In this document: positions 36,420-48,881 of the stretch, one piece after another | How positions within the stretch are numbered: the stretch's first letter is position 1 | Layout of the letters: each line of letters starts with the position of its first letter | Assembly (NCBI GenBank): GCA_900708905.1 | Contig: CAADRB010000041.1 | Location: forward strand, 693,158-757,157 | DNA from: Hymenolepis diminuta | Lineage: Eukaryota; Platyhelminthes; Cestoda; Cyclophyllidea; Hymenolepididae | Direction: 5' to 3' | Length of the DNA stretch: 64,000 nucleotides | Program-made: the position numbers and the translations under genes | The notes under the pieces: model-generated | Seen by the model: the letters and a program-made list of their open reading frames with translations, nothing else | What the model was told of the DNA's origin: nothing | The model's database searches: none

Positions 36420-39400
36420 TTATTATAACTAGTGTATTATATTATTATTATTGATTTCCTAAATTAAAAGAAAGAATAAGTTCAAAATAGTCTTTCTTAA
36501 AGTTTAATAATTCACGTGCATTTTGGAAAGTTCGGTAAAGTAGACCACTTCAACACTATTGTAATATTCGGAAGTCCAGTTTCCGCCATAATGATTTATA
36601 TGTCCCACTATGTATTGCTGCAGTGCACACAGATCCGGATAAGGAGATAATATAAAAGTGCAGTTACTCTGAGATTCTATATTAACTCAAGAAGGACGCA
36701 AGTCGTCCCCATACTATTGATGTTAAAGGTCGAATTATCACTAGACTAATAACAGTTTTTGCTCCAAATATGAGTACGTTTTCATATTGATAAGGATGAT
36801 AATTTGCTCATCCGAAGCTAAACAACAACAAGATGATTTTTGAGTAATGCTTGTCTGCTTCCTATCAGAAAACGCTTCATTCTCATCACTCACTTTAGGT
36901 TGAGAAGTATCATGAAACTCCCTGGGGGGAAAATCGAATTTTTTCACCTTCATAACCAGCCAGATTTCACCGGCGCGATCAGAGATTTCTTTCCTTATAT
37001 GTGTATCAATAGAGATTGAAAATGTGACTACTGACTTCCTTGGCGTGCATGTTAATCGCCGCGTGATCAATCTTTGAAATAACCGATGCTTCTATTTCCA
37101 CCAAAACTGAAAATGACGTGTTGATCATCTTCCTTTAAATTCATACTGGTAACTAATGACAAACTATGCAAACTAGGGTAAACAGAATTAGAAGCTAACA
37201 CTAAAGTACAAATGAGAAGATAAAAAATAATTGTGAAATACTGCGATTTAAAGAGGAAGTCTAAAGAATTACAGCAGAGGCAATACTAAATCATTTCATT
37301 GGAATATTAGCATATATGCACGTTGCAACTCATCACATGATAAAACCTTATTAATTTTGGGTGTAAATCATCATATATTCAGTCAATTAAAATTTTATAT
37401 TCGTGTGGAGAACCGATAATTAAGTGGTGGAATGTGGATCGTTAAGATATCCTAAAATTTCACTACAATGAAATTATTATTACCCAAGTCATTACAAAGG
37501 AATCATTTGCTATTATTGATTATAGTAGTATCTGAATACGCAAGACAGCAAAATTGTCCAGTGAGAGTCTAGCGGATACAATAATATCAGGATTTTAAGA
37601 GTCTTAGTTAAATTCTAGAATCCTGAGTTCACACTCATCATAATATCCAAATGCCACAAAAAATCAACTTTCATGATTTTATCCCTGAGTCTCCGGGTGA
37701 CTTAACGTTTTAATATTCAAAGTTTAATGATTATTCATTTTTATTAATCATCTTGCCACTGCAAAGTAGTAAAAACATAACAAACAGTGCAGTGCTCAAT
37801 AAAGTGCACTCAGGGTAAAACCCAATTCAATCGCATTGGAATACTATTCAAACTAAATGAATGATTATTTGAATCGAATATGGTGTCTAATCATGATTAT
37901 TTAGGAATCAACAAAACTATGCATTTTAGGTATTTTCGATGAATTCACAGAGTCATCAACTTTTTGATTAATCAAATTTGTTTAACTTTTTCGATGTCGC
38001 CTGTTTTAGAGAACCGTTCAGAACGATATCAAATTATATGTCCTTCCGTAATAAAAGTTGCTAAGAGTCTAAGTTTCATTATTAGATATTGCCTAATAGG
38101 AAATTTTGGCATTGATAGATTAAACCACAGAGAAAATTAGGTCCTTGACATTTAAAGTGAACCATCCAATTCCAAATTTATATGTTTTTCGTTTTCTTTT
38201 TTCTCTGATAGCGATACGTACTTTATATCAGTGGAAGCTTGGGTCTCTAAAGTTCTCTACCACATCAAATTCAATTCATATTTTAATCAATTGAATGGAT
38301 AAGGCAAGATATCAAATCAATAGCTTCAAATAATTAACAATGAGATGAAAAGTGGAGGAGATAAAATACTGAGGTGGCATGACCAAGCATCCAAAGTGAT
38401 AACTTGGTCAATAAGATTTAAACATGAATTCACGCAGAAACCTAAATATGGACCTTAAATAGCATGAAATTGTAAACTGTATAGTCTAAATATCAAAATC
38501 AGACGAATTTTTATTGATTTATTTGAAAATTTTTATCTATCCTTCTCATCCACCCAAAGTCAGACTATTTTACTATTTTCTGGGTTCAGACGCCCGAAAT
38601 TGAAACTCTTAAATGATTTTACCGGTCATGATTAACAGTAACAGATAGCAATCTTTGTAGTTAGAAAAACCAACATTAAATGAAGAAAAAATGAAACTGG
38701 GGAATATATCGATTAGACCAATTAATTTTACAAGGAGAACCATAATTTTGAAAAGAGCTATTGACTTAGTCATTGCGGGCCTCTCTAGATTATCAAGTTT
38801 TGTGTTTCGTCTTTTGAATATTAAGTCACTTTACTTCAATTAATTTAATTAAGTTTCAGGACGCTTTAAAAACGATTGAACTAGAGAGGCGTTGGCACTT
38901 ATTTTGTAAACGAAAAGCGAAAGCTTATATTTAAAATAGTGAAAATCGCACTACAGAACTTCAAAATGTTAGGGATTCTAAACATATTCAGGATTAATTA
39001 AATCTCATTTTCACTTGTTAATTAAATCAAAATAACATTAAAAAATAATTAATGTTGTTTAGGATAAGAGGATTTCATAAAGTTTTCAATCAATACATTA
39101 ATTCAATGAATTAAAATTTAAGACAATTTCATCAAATTTTCGCATATAATAATTTAAATAGATATGACACGATTTATTTAATTAGATTTATAAATAATAC
39201 TAGCGTAAACTCGTATTACATTTCAAGAAAAGCATGTTCGAATTCAGTATCACGTATCTGTAAATAATAGTTTCGGCGTTAAAACAAATTTTAATGGATG
39301 TGGAGTAGTATTTTGTGATTTAATAAAATCCCGCATGTTCTTCAATAGCTTAGCAGTACTTGACACAGTTGAAACATATAATTCAATTTAGCAGCACTTC

Positions 39401-41884
39401 CTATTTTCGAAATTACTTTTTAATAATGTAATTAGAGAAAATTAAAATTTGATTTCACAAGTGAGATTGAACAGCATGAAGCTTCGTTGATTATGATGCC
39501 TTCATATGAAATTCTATAATTTTATCAGCGAAAAATGAAATCAACTGATGGCAAAAATCTCCCACTTTAAGCTAAGTGAAGTAAATAAAATTTATATACT
39601 TTTAGGCCTGCTATAAAATTTTCCCAAGTTCTTTTAATTTTAAACTTCTCCCGAGAACTAGCGAAAGAGTTGACGCGATCAATGCCTACGCAAATTAATC
39701 AAGCATCGCCAATGCGGCATTTAGTTTGACTGGTCTGGTCATAGCCGAAAATGTCGGTTTTCGAATCTAAAAGAGCATATCTCTCACTTCAAGTAATTTT
39801 AATCAGAATTGGTGGGGTGCACGGCTGAATACTCTATGCGGGTTTTTATAGAAAATTAGGCTGTTTTCTCACTGCCGACGGGACTACCATTCCATAAATG
39901 TGGCGATCAACGACGATTCAAATGGTTAATTTCTGGATGCTTCAAGTCTCATAAAAGGCAAGCATGATCAAAACAATAATGACATTGAATTAATTGACTA
40001 TTTCTTTAAGAGACCTTTTGAGAAAGCGGCGAAAACGTAACAGCACATATTCTTATCAACTTGGCAATGAGAAGGCAGAATCCCCTTGCTCGATGGTTCA
40101 AATATTCCTGTTGTTTACAAGCCATTTCTCTCAACTGTGCACCTGCTTATTCAGCTGGTATAATTTACTCAACCTTATTTATAAATTAACAGAATTATTA
40201 TTGGCGTTTTGAAAATGAAATTAGCTAAATACATTGCAAGCATTTATCAAATTAGTTTTGTTGTTAATATAGAAGAACTTATTTACCACACTATCACCCA
40301 TTGTAGAATTAAAAAATACATTCCCTCAATGTTATCTTTCCTTGACGAATCAAATAAGGAATGCAAGGGCACATGTAATACATCAATAGTAATTACAATA
40401 TGTTTTATTATGGGATTTCCCAATTAAGGATTAATCAACATTTATTCTGGTAAATTAAAAAGGAATTTCTCATTCACCAATGTCTGCAAAATATTAATAT
40501 ACTAAAATTTGTTATCAGATCGCTCTTAAATGGTTTTTTTCTAAAGTTAACTCAATAAGAGGTTTTTCTTAAACGAGCTTTCAAGTCCCAAAAGAAATTA
40601 CCAAAATCGCCTTAACTGACTTACTAGGCTCTAATCTATAATGTTTAACTTCGGATTGAAAAGGAGACAGAGATGAATGGACGAGATTTGTTTCTTAACT
40701 ACTATGCAAATAAACAAATCATTTAGCCCAAAATTTTGATAATAAGGAGATAAATTACAAATTCTGGTTTTTGTTCTGAAATTAACAAGATAAATTAGTG
40801 ATCAACCGGAATATTCCAGCTTATACGGGTCCCTCTATTCGTACATTTTCCATTCCCAATAACTCCAAGATTTTTTAAAATATCTAAGGAGAAGTAATAT
40901 AAAAATATAATAAAAGAGTGTTTTATTATCCTTAGTAAAGGTTTTTCAATTCTTAAGATTAAAAGGCCAAAGGTCAATGCATTAATAAATTTTTGCTCCG
41001 GCACATTCTTTCGCTAAGCGATTTTCAGAATAATAGCTCCCCATTTACCTGTTAAATGACATGAGGGTATGCTCTCTTCGCCGTCAATCTACGTACTCAT
41101 AAACTGTGACAATTTCAAGGTTTTTGGAAATCTAATTTTTGGATTAACGTTCATTAGTCAATTAGGGCTTGACTATTTTATTGCCAGAAGTGATAAATTT
41201 GAACTCGTTTTCTCATTATCTTACACAATTAAAGTATAAGTGATTCATTTTTGTGAGAGTTAAAGTGGGGCAGTTAGAGAACACTGAGGTCATGAAAATA
41301 AATTATTATATTATTAAATTATTATAGATCTGAAAATTATTTATTTATATCCGCCATCAATTAATGTGAATTTGGTTGTTACTGTCAGAATATTACCAAA
41401 ACATGGATTGACTTATAACGGATGAGGAATTAGCATATTACGTAAATGTTAAAAGCCAACGTTAATTTGTCACAATTTTATCTTAAATTAATTTTAATAA
41501 ATCCAAATTATTATGCCCGTAACAAATTAATAATTTGTTATTAGTTTGGGTGACATTTTAAGGTCAAATACATTGAGAGACGAGGGACAGAATGTGAACG
41601 GGGAGATTAGGTAGAATTGGCATGCCAATTGCCCAGTTCCCCTTTCCTCTTACCAACCATTGACCGTTCCTTTCCATTTAGTATTACTTCCTTGGGTATT
41701 TCTCTTTGTATACTGCTTGGTGTGAGAACTACAAATATATGTTGTATTAATACCTATTTTATATAAGAAAACTATAGGTGGAGTGATTTTGATTAGGATT
41801 TATTAAACAACACTTTATAGATAAGATTTTAGAAAGTGAAAAAGGAATAGACGCATTTAAGATTGTGATAGATAATAAATATAG

Positions 41885-41975
41885 GTTAAATCTGATAGAT
41901 GAAAAAGGGAAGGAAATTAAAAAGGTTCTGAGAGCAACTTCAATGTATCAAAGAGTCTTAATTTGATTCTTGGGT
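41885..41975 (+). repeat. Dispersed repeat copy, similar to 16265-16345
   Basis: Purine-rich block, gagagcaa, then tatcaaagagtcttaattt, in the same order as the copy at 16.3 kb. It is followed within 60 bases by the TTTACTATTTGTCC motif of the other dispersed family, so the two may be parts of one element. Confidence 0.35.
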
Positions 41976-42022
41976 CCGATTTGTAAAATGTTTACTAAAT
42001 AGGTACCTTCTCTCCTGAAATT

Positions 42023-42050
42023 CACACTTTACTATTTGTCCCCTGGATTG
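42023..42050 (+). repeat. TTTACTATTT dispersed repeat, copy 1
   Basis: Shares TTTACTATTTGTCC(C/T)CT and a following GGATT with the copy at 44.0 kb. See the finding on this family. Confidence 0.35.
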
Positions 42051-42674
42051 TAGCAAAAATTTGCCCACGATATTTTGTACTTATCGACCGTTTTTTAATC
42101 AGGCAAGTCTGATCTTGCCAATTCAATTACCTTTTTTTTGAGAAGGCAAAATGAACTTACATGGTGTTCAGAAGTTAACAGTTTTAATGATTTTTATGTA
42201 AATAAAATAATTTTCTAAATATTGGAAAATTCTGTTCTCAACCGAGTAAGAAATAAATATTTGTATTTCACTTTTGTAGTGTTTATCCCGATACTGTTTT
42301 GCTAAATTACCACGCCATTAGCACTTAATAGCCTTTGATTATTGTATGAGTTTCTCTGAACATATTTAGTCTAATATGTTGGTATCTTGATATGCACGAA
42401 AGTTAGTATGATAAATGTTTTTTTCATTCTTGAGGCCTAATTTGCATATTGATTTAAGTGGGTATTAAGAATGAAGCCCTTAGCTGATTTAACATTAAAA
42501 TACAACGCTGTCCATGGAGAAAGTGATCGGATAATAACTGACAAGGCCTTAAGTGTTTTTCATAGTCTTAGAGCAGAGCTCACAGAACAGAGTTTAACAT
42601 AGGTGAGCCGAACATACAAAGGCTTTATTAAACTGTATTGATTCCTGCTATAGCCAGCAGATGTCTATCAACGC

Positions 42675-42821
42675 AGATGTCAGTCATCACGCCGGGACAC
42701 CGACAACGATATATGACTGACGTCTAACGAAGAAATGTTTTGTATATAAACATAATTTACTTATTAATAAATTGGAGTGCCTTGCCTGCCACCTCCGAAC
42801 TGATCTGGTGACAGGGGTGAC
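42675..42821 (+). mobile_element. Solo-LTR-like remnant
   Basis: Within 80 bases there is a TATA box (TATATAAA, 42743-42750), a poly(A) signal (AATAAA, 42766-42771), a GC-rich segment and then TGGTGACAGGGGTGAC (42806-42821), which resembles a tRNA primer-binding site start (TGGTGAC). The order is that of the right half of an LTR followed by leader. An inverted repeat (42675-42725) lies upstream. No gag or pol frame follows, so at most a remnant; LTR edges were not determined. Confidence 0.3.
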
Positions 42822-43982
42822 TTGACTTATTCCATCTATTCAATGGATGGGGTCCGATAGATCCCCAACGTTCTTCCAGAATATTTTTGGTCCGGACTTA
42901 AGAGTTCTATTCACAGAAAAATTCATCATCTATTCAATTACTTAGTACATACTGAGGGGAACTTTCCCCAGCATAGACATTTAATATTCTTCAGACACAA
43001 TATCAAAGGGAAAACAGAATTTACTTGAAGTGAACTCTGGAAGAGAGTTTCTTTAGACTGTATGAAATAAAAAAATGCAGAATCAACGATAACAAAGAGC
43101 TAATTTAAAGCGAAAGTGAAAGGGACTACGTGATAATGTTGCAGTCTAGTTATTTTGCAACAAACGGGGGAGAAGTCAATAGCTTAGAATAGCAAGAAAT
43201 AGATACGAACACAGACACACCTCCATTTAGCGAGAACACATCCAAGCACGCACAAAATAATCGATGCAAGTATAGTTCGACGATGTGCACCCAGGTTCAG
43301 GAATTAATCTTCAGATATACCTAAAGTGCTATATTTTCCTGTTAAAAACTGTGAAAACTAAAATGAATACGATAACGAAAAAAGATTTGTATTTGAATTA
43401 TGATCAGTTCCTTGATGGGAAAATAAATTGCAACAAACAAATGACCATATGGTCAAACAGATTTAGAGAAACATGCGTAACTTGATGGAGGCGCTTCCCA
43501 ATATTAGGATCAATTAGTTAATTTAATTCAAGTACCTAGGTATTCAATTTTGTCCTAAGAAGTGGCACGAAAGGACTTCAACACTCGAGATTTTAGAAAA
43601 CGTTTACATTTGAATCAAAGCCAACTTTGCTGTAAATAGGGAACGCCAAAAGATTGCTGACAGATGCAGGATGGATAAAATATGAAATTCAGAGACTAAT
43701 ATAATTTTGAAAAATATCAATAAACTTCGAGGAGAAAACTTAATATCAGGCTACTGGTGCTTATGCTGAAATGCTGTGCAATATTATTATTTTCTTATTA
43801 TTGAAGGAAAGAAAATAAGGTTAAAAATTTTCATCATGGGAAAGCATCCAAACGCAGGAAACAATAAGATAGTTCAATATAGATTAACGTGAGGAAATGA
43901 TATAGAAAAAATAATAAAATGTGGACGTTCAAAAAGTCTCACTTCATTTGACCCTTCCATTCAGGAAGGGTCCACTGCTTCG

Positions 43983-44035
43983 TGTCATAATGTTGCAATG
44001 TTCGAATTTTACTATTTGTCCTCTCATGGATTATG
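43983..44035 (+). repeat. TTTACTATTT dispersed repeat, copy 2
   Basis: TCATAATGTTGCAATGTTCG followed by AATTTTACTATTTGTCCTCT and GGATTATGG. The first part aligns by eye to the copy at 53.7 kb (CATGCCCCAATGTGCTAAAG), the last part to the copy at 42.0 kb. Confidence 0.4.
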
Positions 44036-46385
44036 GAAATAAAGAACCAAACCGTTAAGTAATTAATAGAGGGTAGTCTAATCGATGCATATAATGAATT
44101 CAGGATGTCCATAGTTCTACCTTATTTGAGTACGGAAAGTATTTAATTATTCATTTTCTCACAAAGAGCACAGATCATTTTCCAATATCGAAACGAGTTT
44201 ATTTGATTAAATGAGTCATCCATGTTTTAATTATTCAAATATTGGATCAGTAGAATATGACCCACCGGACTACATCGAAGAAATTTATCACCTCAATAGG
44301 AGGTTCAAATTCGGTGGGGTACCCTGAATTTACATTAATTCAACCCGATCACCTTCACTTTAGTCCTTTTGGATTGGTTTCCCTGTGTTTAGACGTTCTC
44401 CAGAATGAAAAATTACGTCCTATTTTGATTTGCCGTGAATACTAAAAGCACTTTTAGCGCCTACCTTTAGAAGTGTTTGCGCATCTTGTTCTCCATCTAA
44501 ATGTCAGTGATAAAATATCCTAAAAGAAAAAAATTGACATTATTTTTTATACTAATTTTATGAACAGAAGTCATGTAGCAGTAAAGTAAAGAAGTAATTT
44601 GCTGTTGATGTCTTTAGCAAGTAACTTCCCAGTATCTCTTTAATTCCGAAATTCGAGTTTGATGAAAGTGTAAGTCGCCATAGTTTATCATTATAGTCAG
44701 TTTGTCTATGTCTAAACCTATGTGAAATAAAAGAAATATCTAAAATTCAAATTCTAATAAACTGTCTACTGAAATCGATGAATTATGAGTAAGTGATTTT
44801 TCAAATAAGTGCCTTAAAGTGAGAATGGTGTGTTGAACGTCAAGTAAATTCAACCTGTTTCAATTAAAGATGAGAGTCCTCGGTATTTAGGAAAATTTAA
44901 ATTTTACTCCATAACAAAAAATGCACACATCATTAGGAGAGTTTTATTTACTTAATATCCTGCAGAAAACCGCCTGGAATAAGCTCATGCAAATTATGGC
45001 GTATATTTAGCTGTACTCATAGCAGTATTCAAATTTAACGAAATGAGATCATTCCAGACAGTTAAATGAGAACAATGAGACTACGGATGCGAGATCCAAG
45101 GTCCAAAAACATTTCCACAAATCCAAAGTCATTAGAAACTATTTTAGCCATTATTTTCACTGGAAAAAGATATCAAATAAGAATAAATTTATATTAAATT
45201 AATCTGTTGTAGAGAAGTATATTGCAGTTATTTAAGCTGCTGTAGAGATTTTGCTAAGCTATCGCCCTTCTAACTTCTTATGGCATTCGCCATACAACGA
45301 AAAGGAGAAAAGGGCTTTATTGAGTACAACAAAAAATGTCGGTGGAAGAAGAGGGGAGTGGGAGAATTTATATGAAAGTGAATACAGTGTTAGTGGTTTA
45401 CAGCGGATCATGCGTATGTGTACAGGCAGGCTATTTATAGTTAGGTCAGAAGGTTAACATGGAGAGGTGGAAAGTTTCAGATCACCGTTAATTGGGGAAA
45501 TTCAAACACAGCAGTGATTATTCGATGGAAAATCAAGCGGCTTTGTCACTTTAATTAAAAATAAACCTCTTGAAGACACAAGATGACTTTGCAAGCTAAC
45601 TTGATGTAATTGGAGAGAATGAGGTGTTAAAAGAAATGCAATGTGGTTATGGAATCAGCCTGGAGGCCGAAATAATTAGGTCCCAGAGATATTTATTGAG
45701 AGAGAGGAGGTTTTAATTAGAAAAAAATGTGACAGATGTGGTCACTGCAAATCTGTGAAGGAGATATTAGTTTACTACCCAATCTGATATCAGATGTACA
45801 CTTTCAACCACTTTTATGCGTTTTAGCAATTGTTCTGGCAAATATTCAGCGAGTACGAAATCGATTTGGATGAGGATTTGAATTTCTAAATATGATCAAT
45901 GCTTTTGACATTGCCAATGAAATAAACACACATGAACTAGGTATAAAGTTAACTTTTTCAGACCTCCAACTATTTTCTCAGGCAAAATATGTTAAGATTT
46001 CCCTAAAAACCATCCCATATTACGTTTTCTAACAATATATTAGTAGTATCGGAAAACAATAGCAGCATATTCATCCCTGTCCTCCTAATTCGTTCACTGG
46101 ACACAAATGATTGATTAATTCGTAAAAATTTTTCTAAACAATTCTACAATTTTATTTTTTAACCAAACAGGTCTTGGCATTCTATTTATAGATTAATTGT
46201 GAAGCAAATTTTATTTAAAATTAACAGGAGAACACTTATGATGTAAGATTAACATGGTCTTTCTTTTTGTGTAACAATTCCTAGCGGTCAATCCGAAATG
46301 CTCTATCACCATCTTTGGACGCAAATTTTTTAATTTTTTAAAATTCTACTGAGCATTTATTGGGTCAGTACTTAAGTTACACTTA

Positions 46386-46409
46386 GGCTTGACACATATT
46401 GGTCAAGCC
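46386..46409. repeat. 8-bp hairpin near LINE 3' end
   Basis: GGCTTGAC-n8-GTCAAGCC is a perfect inverted repeat. On the minus strand the sequence TGTCAA(G)CCTAAG occurs twice within about 45 bases here. Such short 3' repeats and stem-loops are used by some LINEs for RT recognition, which would put the element's 3' end near 46370. Confidence 0.4.
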
Positions 46410-46649
46410 CGTGGGCTTATCTTAGGTTGACACTACAAGGATGGGAGTTTGGATTTAGGGGTTTTATGAAATATGAAGATTATTAGTTTATGAAAGATAT
46501 AAAGTTCGGTATTTGGATTTAGGTAAGTTGTTAAGTGGAGGAGAAGTCCTAACTAGGGGAAAAAACGGTAGAGTGGGGTTGGAACATCTCAGCGCCGGCT
46601 TCTGATTTGCCCCTGGAGGCTGGGGATGTTTTGTAGGACAGCTACCTCT

Positions 46650-47216
46650 TCATAGTCGTGGTTTGGTTGTACGTCTCTTTCGGCCTTCACCCAGCGGTGC
46701 ACTCCTAGCAACTGACCAGTTGTGTTTCTCGTATCCATGGTTCCTTATGCCCTTCTCGGTACCCAAAGATTTAGAACAACCAGGAAAATTGTATACAAAC
46801 TTGCCGAAAACTTTACCTCTTCCCGCGTGCGGCAAGGGCGTGTTGGCTCCACTAGGCTGCTCCCGGCTTCCACTCACAGTACTCATCACCTCTTGGTAAC
46901 AAGATCGGATATGTTTATTCAACCAGCCTCTCACCTTGTACTCCTTATGGCAATCGGTAACTGGGCAGCTTAGTTTTGCCCCCTCGGATTTCGCTACCGC
47001 TCCGTGGTCTTGCCTTACGTGCCGCAGCATCTCAGCACGTCTGGCAAACCATCTTGAGCAATTCAGGTCGGAACACTGCACCGTTTGGTGTCGACTACCG
47101 ACTAAATTAGGCCTATGCTGATCATTCTCAGGGATCTTACGACAAGGATTTGCAAGCCAGTCCTCAGCATCCCCTGAGAAGAGTTCTTTCGCATCTGCTT
47201 GAAGCTGACGATTCCA
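46650..47216 (-). pseudogene. LINE C-terminal segment with C2H2-type zinc fingers
   Basis: Follows a TGA at 47217-47219 in the same frame as the RT. Three finger-like units are visible: C-x4-C-x12-H-x4-H (from CSDLNC), C-x4-C-x12-H-x3-C (from CPVTDC), and a third in which the first Cys is replaced (YNFPGC-x12-H-x4-H). The part between the stop and the first finger is also open. Fingers at the C terminus probably bind nucleic acid during target-primed reverse transcription (inference). It ends in a basic tail (GRKRRTTKPRL). Confidence 0.7.
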
Positions 47217-48880
47217 TCACTTGGTATAAGCCCTCTTTTTATCAACCTTGTCTTTCAGACAGCTTTCTAGTAGTCGTTTCGTTAGGCCCTGCTTCTGTCT
47301 ACTCAGTCCAATCCATGGACTCAGGCGCCTTCGCTGTATTATGGCAGCTGGGCACTTCGGGGGAACTCTCTTCGCTAGCTCCTCTGATTTGAGTATCCGC
47401 CTTGAGTTGAGCCCAAGAATCACTCTTCGGGCAGTGTTGAGCAAGGCTGATATCCGATTGTTATCCCTGATTCTGAGGATTACGGTGGAGAGCCCATAGT
47501 AAATGGCCGGGCTTATAAAAATCTCTACTAGGCGTGCCTTGGTCTGCACTGTTAGAACCGAGCTACGCAGAATCGGACCGATTTTCATCAGCTCTCTGGG
47601 CCCGTTAGCTATACCACCAGAGATTGCTTCTGTGCCATCACCTAACGCGCTAATTGGGGAGCTCAAGTATCTGTACGAGTGGACTCTCTCAATGCTTTTA
47701 CTTCCAAAGTGAAGTGACTTTCGCTCCGATTCCTCTCCCAAGCACATCCACTGGGTCTTGTCAGTTGCTATTTCCATATGAAGCTTTTCTAGTACTATAT
47801 CTAAGCGTTGCAGATGCCCTTCCGCTTCAGCTATTGTATCTGCGATCAGGTAAAGATCGTCTGCATACTCTATGTGGCCAAGCTTCCATTCTTCACCATT
47901 TGTCGCTATTAGTGTAATACCCATCTGAGTAATAAGGTTGTAAACCTCCTCTAGCACTAACTGAAAGATGATGCTAAAAAGCAGCGGACCTTCCTTGGAT
48001 CCCTGCCTAACTCCTCGCTCCATAATGAAACTTTCAGTGGATCCTCTAAGTCTTCCCACAGGAGAGTCTAACAGCGCAGAAATACTACGTACTATATTTC
48101 ATGAACACCGCAGATCGATAAGCTGTTTGATTATCACATGAGTTGGAAGGAAATCAAATGCTTTCTTCAGATCTACGAAGATAAGAACAATGGGTTTTTT
48201 CTTATCAATGGTAAGTTGGATGCAGTGCCGGATCGCCAAGGTGGCGTGCTCAGCCGAGTAGCCCTCTCTAAATCCGTACTACGTGGGCGAGAGTAGGTTC
48301 AGCCTGTTCGCTGTCAGCCTTCCACATACTAGGCCGGCGTACAGCTGCTCTATGGTGTCTAACAGGGAGATGCCTCGATAATTATTGGCCTCTCCTGTAG
48401 ATCCCTTTCTCTTGTATATTGACACAACCTCAGCGTCAACCCATTCTCTGGGGATCTTTTCCAATATGAGTTAAACATATCCAACTTGTGACAGTCAATC
48501 AGCGACCCTCCCCACTTCAGCAGTTCGGAACGCAAGCCATTAGGACCTGGACTCTTTCCTGTTTTGAGCTTAGCTTTCGCTTTAAAAACTCATCCATGGT
48601 TAGGCCGCTATCCTGCTTTAGGTCAGAGAAGTCGGTTAACTCCACTTTCTCCCCTCTGCGCTTAAACAGAGCAGAGTAGTGCCCCTTAGGTCTTTTGGAT
48701 ATATGGAAGGTCTGGGAGCTGCAGTGTCAGCCCACTTTCTTGAGGTAGACCTCATCACATTCTTTAGGGTTGCAAATGCCTACTTCGGCTCATTTACGGC
48801 CATATGGGATGGGAATTTCGCTATTTCGTCGTCCAGATATTTCTGCTTGGCAAATCGTATCTCTCGGACCATATCGTTTC
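47217..48880 (-). pseudogene. LINE reverse transcriptase, broken
   Basis: RT motifs run in order on the minus strand: GKSPGPNGLRSELLK (about 48540-48590), YRGISLLDT (about 48360-48390), FVDLKKAFD (about 48150-48185, catalytic Asp present), GVRQGSKEGPLLF (about 47980-48020) and YADD (47856-47867, catalytic Asp pair present). Downstream thumb-like sequence continues to about 47217. The frame is interrupted by stops (for example at 48882-48884, about 48276 and near 48105) and shifts frame at least twice between about 48500 and 48700. The catalytic residues survive, so decay is fairly recent or random. Confidence 0.8.
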
Positions 48881-48881
48881 C

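Larger units (their letters stand above)
30589..46369. other. AT-rich noncoding stretch with scattered repeats and exon candidates
   Basis: Contains the exon candidate at 33691-33831, the small terminal-exon-like frame at 36273-36419, the LTR-like remnant at 42.7 kb and dispersed repeats, all listed separately. ATTAAA at 30925-30930 could be the poly(A) signal of gene C. An (ATT)n-like run is at about 36431-36455 and a 16-bp palindrome at 41615-41630. GC-richer, coding-like but broken stretches near 39650-40210 are not identifiable. Confidence 0.5.

Noticed and set aside
36741..37070. 109-codon minus-strand frame and an internal ttttccccccag acceptor with a gtgagt donor 28 bases later
   Set aside because: A 28-base microexon is possible, but there is nothing to join it to and the frame is not conserved in any recognised family.
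39650..40210. GC-richer stretch with broken protein-like frames
   Set aside because: Pieces look coding-like across three frames, but no family could be recognised, so a pseudogene call would be a guess.
41615..41630. Perfect 16-bp palindrome AATTGGCATGCCAATT
   Set aside because: No repeated occurrence or context to suggest function; noted only as a possible binding site.
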